Source of the DNA: Ganoderma boninense
Taxonomy: Eukaryota > Basidiomycota > Agaricomycetes > Polyporales > Polyporaceae
Direction: 5' to 3'
DNA: 64,000 nucleotides
NCBI GenBank assembly: GCA_002900995.3
Contig: CM035314.1
Coordinates: forward strand, 527,252-591,251
Shown: positions 33,907 through 45,482 of the stretch, in pieces
Layout of the letters: the number at the start of each line of letters is the position of its first letter
How positions within the stretch are numbered: the stretch's first letter is position 1
The notes under the pieces: generated by a model
Told to the model about the DNA's origin: nothing
Database searches by the model: none
The model's input: only the letters and a program-made list of their open reading frames with translations
Made by a program: the position numbers and the translations under genes

Positions 33907-34400
33907 TATCATTTTGGTTACGGGGCCCACCCCCGAGTGCCTTTACCTCCCGGCAAAGGTTTTTGCTTTTCCCATATCTCAGTACATCAGTCTCCAGGAA
34001 ATCCTCTGAAATCCTCCACGATCTCCTACGTCGGTACCGAATGAATCAAGTTCACTTTGAAACAGTGGCTGTGCCACCTAACCACCGAGCACCTGTTCGC
34101 CAGGCTCGTCGGCCACGAGTTCGGCCAGTTTCACCCAACCTTCACCCCTTCCAGAGACCAGTCATAATCTGATCTGAATTTCACAGGTTAAATAATTTGA
34201 GCTGCAGTTTCAAATGATCGAGTGGCATCGAAAATGCGGGTGGGCGCCTGTTGGCACGGTAAGCGAGCCTCGTGTGGCCCGATATGGGAGGACTCACGAC
34301 TTAAACCTGAACGGCCACCGTCACTTCCTTTGTCCTGCCGGAACCCCATGCTCCCTTCCCTGTCGCAACTGACTCGACGCGGGACTGGGCACCTGACGAC
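33878..34400 (+). repeat. duplicated 5' module of type 1 kinases (copy 1)
   Basis: From the tRNA-Phe T-arm to the promoter of kinase A, this sequence is repeated at about 40931-41460 in front of kinase C. Shared landmarks in the same order are GTGTTCAATCCAC, CTGGCATATCATTTT, CCTCCCGGCAAAGG, GTCGGTACCGAATGAAT, GTGGCTGTGCCACCTAACC and CGATATGGGAGGACTCACG. Confidence 0.85.
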
Positions 34401-34534
34401 GCGGTTTGGGACGCGTCATCCTCTCTGCCACGAGGGCCTGGTTGAAGTTCGACCGCTATATAGTAAATTCGAGGGCATTCCTCCTCTCGTAAGCGTCACC
34501 TCCTCGCCCCTCATCCTTTCCCTCACTCTTCCTC
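34301..34534 (+). promoter_or_regulatory. promoter of kinase A: shared kinase element plus TATA box
   Basis: The element TTAAACCTGAACGGCCACCG (34301-34320) is the first of the cluster-wide elements. A TATATA box follows at 34457-34462, about 75 bp before the ATG. The pyrimidine-rich stretch up to 34534 looks like the transcription start and 5' leader. Confidence 0.6.
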
Positions 34535-37328
34535 ATGTCTGGACCAGTCGTTGATCCAGATACTCCCATTTCCAAAGGCCGGGCTAGCGGCCAACAAACG
34601 TATTCTCTCGGCAATCCTGATCAGGGACGCGGAAACCTCAAACAGTATCGCGCCGAGATCGCAGAAGACATGGCCTACGCTGCTGTCCCCGTCGAGAAGG
34701 CGGAATTTTGTGAGAAGTACTTTCCCATTCCCAACCACCCGCATCCCAACAAGCCGAAGCCCCGTCTGGATCGCAATCCCTTCGAGCCGCTCCAAGCTTT
34801 CAAGGGTAGCGAAGCTGAGCTCTCCAGGAAATTTGTAAGTGGTTCTGGTCATGTTCGTGTTCGTGGTCTCCAATCTCAGCCGTACATTGTGCTCCGATGC
34901 AGGCGGAGATAATCAATGAGTGGAACCTTGTCCCTGGCCTCGTCTTCCGTGAATGTGCAAAGCGGCCGGATCCCCTGCACGTCGACCACCAGAGGCAGAG
35001 AGCCGACGCTGCATGGTACTTCGAACGTGACGTCAAGGACGCGGGGAAACAAGAGTGGGGTGATCAGGTCATCCCTGTCGAATTCAAGCTCGTTGACGAC
35101 CCCTTCGACGACAAGAAGAACATCAGCACGCCATCGGAAAGGCGCCAGTCTGCACGCAGCCAGTGCATCACCGACTCCGAGCTCATCCACGCTATCCAGC
35201 AACGCACCGCGCTCTTCATGCTCATCGTCATCGGCCGGCGGGCTCGCTTTACTCGCTGGGATCGTTCTGGTACAGTTGTGACGCGTGCGTTCGACTACGT
35301 CAAGGACTGGAAGTCCTTCTGCGACATCCTATGGCGCATCGGCAACTGCTCGGAGGCCCAGCTCGGCCTCGACCCCACCGCAACCCGTGTCTATACTTCC
35401 GATGCTGACTATCTCAAGATGTTCAAGGTTGCGAACATGGAGAACACGGTGGACCACTCTGAGCGTTTGCTCAAGGACGGGCAACTGCCCCCGGGCGAGT
35501 TCGAGTACGTTCGCAAGATGTTCGCGGACTCTATCAAGGACAAGTGGCCGCGCTACCGTGTCGAGGTTCCTGACGGCGAGAAGACGCGTAGGTTCCTAAT
35601 CGGCAAGCCTGCGTTTCGGGCGAAGGGCATGGCCGGTCGCGGGACACGTGGATACGTCGCTTTGGACTGCGACACCCAGTCGTTCGTGTGGCTGAAGGAC
35701 GCGTGGCGGGCAAACTACGAGCTCGTCGCGAAGGAGGGGGACATCTTGAAGAGGTTGAACCTGGCGGAGGTTGCGAACGTCCCCACGCTGGTCTACCACG
35801 GGGACATCAAGGACCAGGCTACCGAAACTCCCTACTGGTGGGAGCGCAAGAAGCTGGAGCGGGAAGAGAAGGCGCGTGAGGAGAAGGCTCGCGAAGAGAA
35901 GGCACGCGAGGAGAAGGCGCGCCAGCAGGAAGCTCGCGAGGAGGCAACGCGCGATCGGACAACCCCTGCCTCCTCTTCCACCGGCTCATCCGTTACCTAC
36001 GTCAACTCCTCGTTCCTGAGCTTGAAGCGGAAATATGGTGACGACAACGATGACACCATGGCGCCTCCGACCGAGACCGAACAGTGCCCCTTGCGTCTCC
36101 ACCAACATTATCGCCTTGTCGTCAAGGAGGTTGCGATGCCTCTCGATAAGTTCGAGTATCCTGAGCAACTCGTCGCGGTCATCTTCGACGCTGTCCGTGG
36201 TGAGATTTTTGTCTGCTGTTCAAGATAGATGGTCAACGTGCTCACAGTTTTGTCTTCGCTCTGTAGCTCATTTTGAAGCTGTCAAGAAGGAATCTTTGCT
36301 CCACCGCGACATCAGTTCTGGTAATATTCTCATCTATCCTCGAGTGGACGAGTTGAAGGGAGGGAAGCGATTGCAATGGAGGGGTATACTCGTCGACTGG
36401 GAGATGTCAAAGGAAGTGCACGACGGGGATGGACCACGCCAAGCTCGGCAGCCGGAACGGACGGTGAGATCGTGGTTTTACTTGGCGTTTTCCGTGCACT
36501 GACGTCGTGTGGCAGGGAACATGGCAGTATCTGTCGATAGCGCTGCTATCGCGTGGTCCCCCGCGTGTTGGGGTCCCCGACGAACTGGAGTCCTTCTTCC
36601 ACGTTCTTCTGTATTATGCGTTGCGCTACGTCAAGAGCGCAAACGCGAGCGGATTAACCATCGCCAACTTCTTGGAGTCCTACTTCGACGTCTATGGCCT
36701 AGAGGATGGGCGATACATCTGCGGCGCGCAGAAGCGCCTAACGATCGAGATGGGCCGCATTCAAGTCGGCTCTGAGACTAACCTTCGTTTCAACAACCCA
36801 CTCGACCACATCTTCGCCAACCTATTGTCCTGGTTCAGAGCCCGGTATCGTGTATTGGCTTACGAGCGGCAGCACTCGGAGCCTACCAATCAACAGCCCC
36901 CAGCTTCTGCTGGCAGCGACGACCCGACGCAACCCTCAGGTGCCGTCGTTCGCGATTACGGGGAGGACAACTTCGCAGCCCAACTCGCCGCTCCCGAACC
37001 CCCTTCTGCAGCTGTGGAAATCGAGGTATCCGCAGCAGAGCGAAAACTCGCAGAGCGACTTGACACGCACGACCAGATGCTTCAGCTCTTGCTGCATGCT
37101 TTGCGCTTATCCTGGCTCACTGATCCGGCCGCCGACCAGATCCCCCCCACGTGGAAGCCGTCCGAGAAGTACAAGCACCCCTCGTCGGAGGCTACCGAGT
37201 ACAAGCGGGCGCGCATGACTGTCGAGGCGGCCATGTCCGGGCCCCCACTCCCTCTCGTCCCGCCCCGCCCGCCTGTCACGCCGCCTCCGCGTGCGGCCAC
37301 CAGCCTGGGCCCTCTTCCCGAGGCTTAG
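34535..37328 (+). CDS. FunK1 fungal protein kinase A (type 1)
   Basis: Four exons (34535-34834, 34903-36199, 36267-36463, 36516-37328) join in frame to give 868 residues. The core carries FunK1 hallmarks. FVWLKDAWR at about 362 supplies the ATP-binding Lys, with a Glu in the following EGDIL. HRDISSGNILIYP at about 544 is the catalytic loop, LVDWEMSK at about 576 replaces DFG with DWE, and GTWQYLSIALL with DELESFFHVLLYY belongs to the C-lobe. Between the lobes are four EEKAR repeats and a CPLRLHQHYRLVV strand. FunK1 is a eukaryotic-type kinase family expanded in mushroom-forming fungi; substrates are mostly unknown. The N-terminus MSGPVVDPDTP is shared only with kinase C. The C-terminal tail is Pro-rich and poorly conserved. 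All catalytic residues are present. Confidence 0.9.
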
Positions 37329-38045
37329 TCTCAGCACGGCGGGTGTGTGGACCTATGCTGTGTAACAAGAACCCCTGCATCCTCCATCGCTGCCTTTCGA
37401 GATAGCTAGCTTTATTTCACTGCTCTGTAACCAGTTATGGACCCATGTATTCTCGCATAGTCAAATGTCGAAGCCACAGGTTGTTGTAACTGGTTCTTGT
37501 CGCATGACTCCAACCCTCTCCTGCCGGTGTTGCGGTGAACAGACTTGATGTGCCATGATCCAGGGATGATACCACCACCGAAGAAGCCAACCCTCTCTAT
37601 GTTTTCTGGCCGACGTCCAATGGCAGCGCCATCTGAGACTCAGGGGCCATTGCGTCTCAGGCTGGCCAGACGGTCGCGCAGGGCTTGGGAAACTTGATCA
37701 TGAAGTCTAGGGGATCGCGACCGGGAATCGAGTGCTGGAAGTCTCGTGAAGTTGTGAACAGAGGGAATTTCTCTGATGCGGGTCATGGTCGGATGTCCAC
37801 TGCCACTGTCAGCGACTCAGCGTCAGCGAGTTGAACCGGGCGCTTTGAACCGTGATCACTTGAACTTGAACGACCACCGTCCAGCGACGATACCACCATT
37901 CTGGTACGTTGCTGCCTCCTACTGCTGCCTTTTAACTCACCTTTTTTCAGAACCTGAAATCAGGTGTTGTATCCGCTCCACTTTCAGTATTTTAACTAGA
38001 AACGGCCCCAGCAAGTACCGTTCACCGCAAATTGCAGTCAACTAC
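37329..38045. other. spacer between kinases A and B
   Basis: No gene. It holds the 3' UTR of kinase A and the promoter of kinase B. Its last 220 bp are nearly duplicated, inverted, in front of kinase F (60881-61090). Confidence 0.6.
37860..37882 (+). promoter_or_regulatory. shared kinase promoter element (kinase B)
   Basis: TTGAACTTGAACGACCACC with two TTGAAC half-sites, about 165 bp upstream of the ATG of kinase B. It matches the elements in front of the other kinases except for A in place of G in the core (CGACC). Confidence 0.6.
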
Positions 38046-40598
38046 ATGTCATCCTGGGCGGCCGTCTTTGTGGAGCCGAACGACTTCTGCGACGCCTTCT
38101 TTGCGACTTCCAGCGATCAGATTCTCAGACAGGGTGTGTCCCAGAGTGACATCAATCCCTTCGCCGACCTCCTGGCTGCTGCTTGTGGTGAAGCCCCGAC
38201 CGAATCCCAACTGCGTGTCACTGTCGTGAGTGCGACAGCTTGTTCAAACACCGTCCCATTCTTATTTATTTGTAGACCAAGGCGGTCAACGATAATGGCC
38301 TCGTTCCGGGCCTGAAAATTTACCAGTGCGACAAACTTCCAGGTCAATCACCCACGAAACCGGAACGAGAGGAAGTCGACCCCGCGGCGTTCTACTTCGA
38401 ACCTGAAGCAGCTCAGACTATGACGACGAGGAGCTGGGCTGACCAAGTCATGCCCGTCTGGTTCGAGAAATCCGAGGTCAACGACGTGGATGTTCCAACC
38501 AGGATGATGGCCTACGCAGACCTTCTGTTTGCGGTGCAGCAGCGCATCGCGCTCTTCATGCTCGTCCTTGTCGGCTCTCGGGCTCAATTCATACGCTGGG
38601 ATCGCTCTGGTGCTGTGGTCACCCGTGCGCTTGACTATGTCGAAGACTGGCGGTTCTTCTGTGACACCCTCTGGTGCATCGGCCACTGCTCTGTCGCCCA
38701 ACTCGGTTTCGACCCCACCGTCACCCGTGTCTGCGACGACGGTGACGACGACTACGCTGCTATGTTCAGTGCCGCACGTAACCGCAACACTGTCGACCAC
38801 TTGGAACGCCCACTCAATGACGGGAGGCTGCCCGCGGGTGAGTTCGAGTACGTTCGTCAGATGTTTGAAGACTCGCTCGCCCCTGGCTGGCCGCGGTATC
38901 GCGTCAAGGTCCCCGTCGACGTGCCCAGCGAGGGGAAGCCCGAGTCAGAGAAGACGTTCCGCGAGTTCTTGATCGGGAAGCCAGCGTTCTGTGCGAAGGG
39001 CATGGTGGGGCGCGGGACACGGAAGTATGTCGCGCTGGACTGCGAGACGAAGAAGTTCAGGTGGCTGAAGGACACGTGGCGGTCCGACTACGAGCTCGTC
39101 GAACGGGAGGGCGAGATCCTCGCGCGGTTGAACGAGGCCAAGGTCGTCAACGTGCCGACGATGCTCTGCCACGGGGACATTTGTGGCCAGAAGACAGAGA
39201 CGCCGGATCGTTGGGACATCCGGAACAAGCTGCCTAATGATTCCCATGCGTCTGGCTCCGAGCACACTCTCGTCAACCCCTCATCGTACAAGGGCAAGAA
39301 GCGGCAGCGGGAGGACGACAGTAAGGAATCCGGGACCAAGGTTGACAGCTGTCCGTTGCGGCTCCACCAGCACTACCGCCTCGTCGTCGAGGAGGTTGCG
39401 ATGCCTCTTGATCGCTTTGAGTATGCTCAGCAGCTCATTCAGATCGTCTTGGATTGCGTGCTCGGTGAGTCCCCTATGCACTGGTCCTCGTGCGCAAACG
39501 CTGACATGTGATGACAGCTCATGAGGAAGCCGCTAATTTGTCAGAACGGCCTTTGCTCCACCGCGACATCAGCTCGGGCAACATTCTCATTTATCCACGT
39601 GTTGGCCAAGACGTGGATGGCGAGTTCTCGCTGAGATGGAGGGGCATCCTCGCTGATTGGGAGCTGTCCAAGCCCTTCCAGAAGGACCAGCATCAAATTC
39701 GGACGTCTCGACAACCGGTGCGAACAGTGAGTAGCATTGCTTTCCTCCCAAGTACCTGTGAACTTACACTACTTGTTCTGTTTAGGGGACTTGGCAGTAC
39801 CTTTCCGTCGCGCTGCTCTCGCCGGGTCCAATCCGTGTTGGCATTGCAGACGAGGTGGAATCCTTCTTCCACGTGCTTCTTTACTTCACCCTCCGTTACA
39901 CGAAGACTGCAAACTGCAGTGGCTTGTCAGTCGCTCGCTTCCTCGATCGATACTTCGACACGTACGGTTTCGAGAACAACATGTACACCTGTGGTGATAC
40001 GAAGCGCATGGCGATCAAGGAGGGCCAGATCTGCGTCGACTCCACCAACATCCCTGTTCATTTCGACAACCCTCTCGACGACCTGTTCTGCCAGATGCTA
40101 TCCTGGTTTCGAGCGCGGTACGTCGTCCAGGCCTACGAGGACCAGGCGGAAGCCGCGAAGAAGCATCAGGCTGCGCTCTCGGCTCGCACCACGACTGGCA
40201 CAGCGAAAAGGCGGAAGCCCCTCGCCGAAATGATGAGCGCGCTCGCCGGACGCCCGAAGATTGAGCTGCTTCCGAACATGGCCAAGCCACCCTCGGACGA
40301 GGAGAGGACGTTAGCAGAGCGGATCAACTCCCACGACGGCATCGTGGTCGCCCTCGGCACGGCCCTGTATGCAGAGTGGACCGAGCATGTGGTGGAGGAT
40401 CAGATCCCAAACGGATGGAAACCCATGCCTGGTCACTTCCCGGGGGAGGAGTCCGCAGCCGTCGAGAAGCAGCGCAAGTCCTTGCAAACGCCTGCTTCCG
40501 CGCCCGCCTTCCCTGTCGCATCCCGCCCTCCCGAGACTCCCAAGAAGCACAATGCCCGCAGCTCGGGCACGGGCCGCCATAAGGACAAGTCGTCGTAG
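38046..40598 (+). CDS. FunK1 fungal protein kinase B (type 2)
   Basis: Four exons (38046-38225, 38276-39464, 39518-39726, 39786-40598) give 796 residues. The first exon encodes a 60-residue module (MSSWAAVFVEPNDFCDAFF...GEAPTESQLRVTV) that is typical of types B, E and F. The kinase core has FRWLKDTWR at about 322, HRDISSGNILIYP at about 471, ILADWELSK at about 504 and GTWQYLSVALL. The C-terminal tail has EDQIPNGWKPM and ends in a basic run (GTGRHKDKSS). The closest relative in the window is F, which lies inverted 20 kb away. The reading frame is intact. The biochemical role is presumed Ser/Thr phosphorylation, with target unknown. Confidence 0.9.
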
Positions 40599-40814
40599 GC
40601 CATCTAGCGGCGTTCTTAGCTCCATGACGCGTTTCCTTTTGTCGAGATTCTTTTTTTTTACATCGTTTCCCAATCAACTTCCACTTATACGTGATGTGTT
40701 GTATTCAAATGTACTTCTTACCTGTGTAGTTATGCGCTGGCATTGTCGACTGCGTACAAGTTTCAAGGCGTGCAGCTGTCCGCAGGGTAGCGTATCGCGG
40801 AAGCTGGTTTGCAC

Positions 40815-40930
40815 TATCGTTGTTGTCAGTCTCGAGCATTTCTACGAGCACCCGCGATACGTTTTCAATGTTGAAATTCTCCAATGCGTCTTGGCGTATG
40901 CGGTTCAGGTTGTGACATGTAAGCGCTTGA
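40815..40930 (+). repeat. kinase spacer module, copy 1
   Basis: This segment (landmarks TTGTTGTCAGTCTC, GAGCATTTCTACGAGCA, then GTAAGCGCTTGAGC) recurs diverged at about 48488-48615 upstream of kinase E and inverted at about 57985-58112 downstream of kinase F. Confidence 0.7.
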
Positions 40931-40931
40931 G

Positions 40932-40954
40932 CCGTGTTCAATCCACCCTGGCAT
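40932..40954 (+). pseudogene. tRNA-Phe 3' fragment (T-arm and acceptor end)
   Basis: GTGTTCAATCCAC followed by CCTGGCA matches the T-arm and 3' acceptor strand of the tRNA-Phe at 33834-33906, with about three bases missing between them. The flank ATATCATTTT continues the match. The 5' two thirds of the tRNA are absent, so this is a duplication scar, not a working tRNA. Confidence 0.8.
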
Positions 40955-41370
40955 ATCATTTTCAAGACGCCCGAGTGCCTTAACCTCCCGGCAAAGGACA
41001 GGGTTGCGTGGACCTTATGTTTTTGTTTTTCCCTTATCCGAGTATAAAGTCTCCCGGAAATCCTCCACGGTCTTCCGCGTCGGTACCGAATGAATAAAGC
41101 TCACTTCGGAAAAGTGGCTGTGCCACCTAACCACCGACCACCTGTTCGCCGGACTCGTCGGCCACGAGTTCGGCCAGTTTCACCCAACCTTCACCCCTTC
41201 CAGAATCCAGCCAGAATCTGATTGTTCGTTTAGAGGCTAAATATTGAGAACGGCGGTCTCCAGTGATCGAGGGGCATCGAAAACGGTAGGAAGCGTCTGG
41301 ACAATGTGCATGGGCGCCTGCTGTCACGGTAAGCGAGCCTCGTGCGGCCCGATATGGGAGGACTCACGGC

Positions 41371-41390
41371 TTGAACCTGAACGGCCACCA
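41371..41390 (+). promoter_or_regulatory. shared kinase promoter element (kinase C)
   Basis: TTGAACCTGAACGGCCACCA, about 225 bp upstream of the kinase C ATG and about 145 bp before a TATATAA box. It is nearly identical to the element of kinase A. Confidence 0.65.
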
Positions 41391-41614
41391 TCACTTCCTT
41401 TGTCCTCCCGGAACTCCATTGTTCCCTTCCCTGTCGCAACTGACTCGTCGCGGGACAGGCCTAGGGCACCTGACGACGCGGTTTTGGACGCGTCATCCTC
41501 CCAGCCACGAGGCTCTGGTTGAACTTCCACCGCTATATAAATTCCAGCGCGTTCCTCCTCTCGTAAGTGTCTCCTCCTCAACCATCCCCCTCTCAACTCT
41601 CCCCATTCTTCCTC

Positions 41615-44454
41615 ATGTCTGGACCAGTCATTGATTCAGACACTCCTTTATCCAAAGGTCGCGCTAGCGGCTACCACACTCACGCTCTCGGTACTCCTGA
41701 ACAAGGACGCGGAGATATCAGTCAGTATCGCGCCCATCTCGCGGACGACATGGCGCACGCGGCCGTACTCGCCGACAAGGTCAAGTTCTGCAACGCGTAC
41801 TTTCCCACCCCCGGTAACCCTACCCCCAACAAGCCGAAGCCCGTCCTAGACAAGAATCCCTTCGCCAATCTCGCTAAGCTCGACAAGTTTAAGGGGAATG
41901 AAGCTATGATCCAAGCAGAGTTTGTGAGTTCTCAGAATTTTACCGGCGTCCTCATCCCTCAACAATCTGTCATGCTGTGATAAAGGTCAACGCCGTCAAC
42001 GAACATAATCTCATTCCAGGCCTTGTCCTGCGGGTATGCAGTAACCGGCCAGATGGCATCAGCGTAGACCCCAGCCAGCAGAAGGTCGATGCTGCGTGGT
42101 ACTTCGAGCACGAGGCCAAAGGCACGGGAAAGCAGGAGTGGGGCGATCAAGCCATCCCCGTCGAGTTCAAGGGCGACGAGACCGGGGGCGACCCCTACGA
42201 CGAGACGAAGGAAAACATCAGCACCGAAACGAAGACACGCAAGGGTGCCCGCGGGCAGATGATCAGCTACGCCGAGATCCTCCACGCCGTGCAGCAACGC
42301 ACCGCGCTCTTCATGCTCATCGTCACTGGCAAGCGCGCCCGGTTCACGCGCTGGGACCGATCGGGCACCGTCGTCACACAGTCGTTCAACTACGTCGATG
42401 AATGGCAGTTCTTCTGCGACGTCCTGTGGCGCATTGGCCACTGCTCGAGGACACAGCTCGGCTTCGACCCCACCGCCACCCGTCTCTCCGAGGGCGACGC
42501 CGACTGGCAGCGCATGCACGATTCCTTGCACACGAAGAAGTACGTGGATCACACGCAGCGCGTTCTCGAGGACAAGGAGCTGCCCGAGGGCGAATTCATG
42601 TACGTGCGGGACATGTTCAAGGAGTCTCTCGCCCCTGGATGGCCGCGATATCGCGTCGCCGTCCCCGTCGAGGTCCCCGCCGATGATGCGTCTGGCGCTG
42701 GTGCGGAGAAGAAGGTCCGCTATTTTCTGATCGCGAAGCCGACATTTCGCGCTAAGGGCATGGCTGGCCGGGGTACGCGCGGGTACGTCGCCCTGGACTG
42801 CGAGACGGACAAGTTCGTGTGGCTCAAGGACGCGTGGCGGGCCAACTACGAGTTCGTCCGGAAGGAGGGCGACATCCTCGCGGACCTGAACCATGCCAAG
42901 GTTTCGAACATCCCCACCATGCTCTGCCACGGCGATATCGAAGGCCAGACCACCGAGACTCCCAACTGGTGGAAGCTTCGCAAGTTGAAGAAGAAGAAGA
43001 GCCGCCCTCGTCGGTCGACCACTGCTTCGGGTGCCACTCGATCTTCGGTGACGTACGTCAACCCCTCGTCGTCCAACCACCTGAAACGCAAACTCAATGA
43101 TGACGACGAGCCGGCCACGAAGCCGCCTGCCGACAATCAAGACTCCCCATTACGTCTCCACCAACATTACCGTCTCGTCGTCGCAGAGGTTGCCATGCCT
43201 CTTGATCGTTTCGAGTATCCTCGGCAGCTCATTCAGATAGTCTTCGACTGCGTCGCTGGTGAGTTGTCCATAGGTACGGCTACTTCGTTGCATACTCACT
43301 TTAGGCTGTAGCTCATTACGACGCGTATACGAAGCCCGAGGCAGGCAAATGCTTACTACACCGCGACATCAGTTCAGGGAATATCCTCATCTACCCCCGT
43401 GTCTTCAAGAACAAGAACGATGTGGTGTACTTGCAGTGGAGGGGTCTTCTCGCTGACTGGGAGATGTCTAAGCCACAGTACAAGGGGGATGGACAGTGCA
43501 AGCCTCGTCAACCTGAGCGGACGGTGAGTAGTGTGAAGTCTATGGACTGCTTCTCTCACTCATATGTGCCTTCAGGGAACTTGGCAATACACGTCCGTCG
43601 CACTGCTCCGCCCTGGTGCGAAGTTCGTCATTCTCGCGGACGAGCTCGAGTCTTTCTTCCACGTCCTCCTTTACTACGCCGCTCGTTACGTCAAAAGTGT
43701 CAACTGCGACGGCGAGGAGATTGCCCACTTCCTCGACGTCTACTTCGACGTCTACGGTTACAAGAACGGGATGTACACCTGTGGGGCGTTGAAGACTTCA
43801 ATCATGACGTCAGGCAAGATCACCGTGGGCGATGAGAAGCTGCGCTTTGGAAATCCCCTGGATGGGCTATTCTCAAAACTTTTGTCTTGGTTCTCGGCCC
43901 GCTACGTTATTGCGGAGCATGAAAAAGAGTCCCTCGTCAGCCCAAAGCTGGCGGCATCATCTACAAACGCCATGGACGTGCTCCGTAGAATAGAAGGCAA
44001 CAACAACGAATTCCTAGCGCAATTCGGCCCCGAGGAGCCAGAGCAGGAGCAGGAGCCAGAGCAGGGCCCCACGCCGAGGCAGAAGGCGTTGGCCGAGGGC
44101 CTCAAGAGCCACAAGGGACTGATTAGGGCGCTCGACTCGGCCCTCCATGGCACCTGGCCAGACGAGAGGGCTGAAGACCAGATCCCCGAGACTTGGAAAC
44201 CGTCCGCCGAATTCCCGTACCCCCCCTCGAGGAACGTCAAGAACAAGCGGCAGCGGATCCGCGAGGCCGCCCAGTCTGAGCCGCTCCTCTTCGTCGCAGC
44301 GGGCCGCGAGCAGAAAACGCCACCGCCGACGCGCACGGTCCGCAGCGTGGACTGCATCGCCGAGGTCGAGCACGAGCGCGAGGACTGGGAGTCTAGCTCA
44401 GAGTCCCGCTATGAATCGGACTCGGACTTTGTGTACCAGTCCGAGTCAGAATAG
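41615..44454 (+). CDS. FunK1 fungal protein kinase C (type 1)
   Basis: Four exons (41615-41923, 41986-43258, 43312-43523, 43576-44454) give 890 residues. The N-terminus MSGPVIDSDTPLSKGRASG is nearly that of kinase A. The core has FVWLKDAWR, HRDISSGNILIYP, LLADWEMSK, GTWQYTSVALL and DELESFFHVLLYY, so every catalytic residue is present. The interlobe region has SRPRRSTTASG and a CPLRLHQHY-like strand. The tail has a Glu/Gln/Pro run, EDQIPETWKPS, and an acidic Ser-rich end (SESRYESDSDFVYQSESE). The promoter was copied with the gene from the kinase A locus or its ancestor. The target is unknown. Confidence 0.9.
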
Positions 44455-45231
44455 GACGTGGATGGACAGCTGTCCTGCCGGCTCCGCCGTGTGGATTCAT
44501 TGCCCCTCCGACTTCGCCTGCGGATGATTTCTGCTTTGCGAACTGTGCTGTATTCCGTGTGTATCATCAGATCGCCGAGTGTCCCAATGCGATAGTTATT
44601 GCTGTTTCATATTGCTGATTCCCCATGTGTGAAGTCCGTGTCCGTGCCAGGCTGCTCTCTGAGTATACCCACCTGTAAGTCGCTTGGGATGAGTCCCCGG
44701 ATGTTGCTTTCCAGTCGAGAACTAGCACCGTCAACTTCCCTGTGTAGCTGAGTCAGTCACAGCCTAATCCTACAGTCCTCCGTACCTTGCACAACCGCCC
44801 GGAGTCCGCTTCCCCCGTGTTTAAAATTTACCATCTCGATTCTCGATTCTCCTGTACCACACCACCCCACCCCCTCTCTAAAAAGTCCATCGCTCTCTGC
44901 CATTTCGATTTAAATCCTCGTCTGCGATCGCCTCTCAACTGCCGTCTCTCATCTCTCGTCTTCGTCTCTCGCCCTCCATCCCCGCGTCTTCCGACCGTCG
45001 TTTGGCGTCTGTGTGCATCTTGCCCTAGTCCCGCAAGATCGAATTGTAAGGCGCTGTATGGCGCATCTGTCATCTCAAGCACTATCCCATCGGCGTTTTT
45101 CGAGCCTAGAAGTCAAACGGGAATGAGATAATCTACAATGCTCCAGCCCGAGACTGCACTGGCAAGCTGCGCCCTGCTCGCTTAGCGCATCCTCTAAGCG
45201 AGCCTCCTGTCGCCCTGATATGGTATCACAA
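44455..45231. other. spacer between kinases C and D
   Basis: No supported gene. The pyrimidine-rich stretch at about 44840-45010 resembles a fungal promoter or leader. Confidence 0.45.
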
Positions 45232-45254
45232 CTTCAAGTTCAACGGCCACCACC
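45232..45254 (+). promoter_or_regulatory. shared kinase promoter element (kinase D)
   Basis: TTCAAGTTCAACGGCCACC upstream of the degenerate kinase D, preceded by CTGATATGGTATCAC, which matches the GATATGGGAGGACTCAC stretch of kinases A and C. Confidence 0.6.
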
Positions 45255-45482
45255 CATTCCTTTTGTCCTCTGTTTCCCGGCTGTCCCGCCACTCCATTGT
45301 TATTCTCAGCCGATAACTAACCAATAATTAATTCCGTTATTGTGCTTTCCTTTCATTCTTGTTCGTTGCTGGCCACCACGGCTTGACCCACAACTTGCCG
45401 TATCACCTATAGAACGTCGCCAAGTACTGTCTTCGACTTGTGAGCGCAGTCACGTCTTCCTATCCGATACCCCTACTAATTA

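Larger units (their letters stand above)
40931..41460 (+). repeat. duplicated 5' module of type 1 kinases (copy 2)
   Basis: Counterpart of 33878-34400. It carries the same ordered landmarks with scattered substitutions and small indels, and leads into kinase C as copy 1 leads into kinase A. Confidence 0.85.
40599..41614. other. spacer between kinases B and C
   Basis: No gene. It contains a copy of the kinase spacer module (about 40815-40930), then the tRNA-Phe remnant, then the duplicated type 1 promoter module with a TATATAA box at 41534-41540 just before kinase C. Confidence 0.65.
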
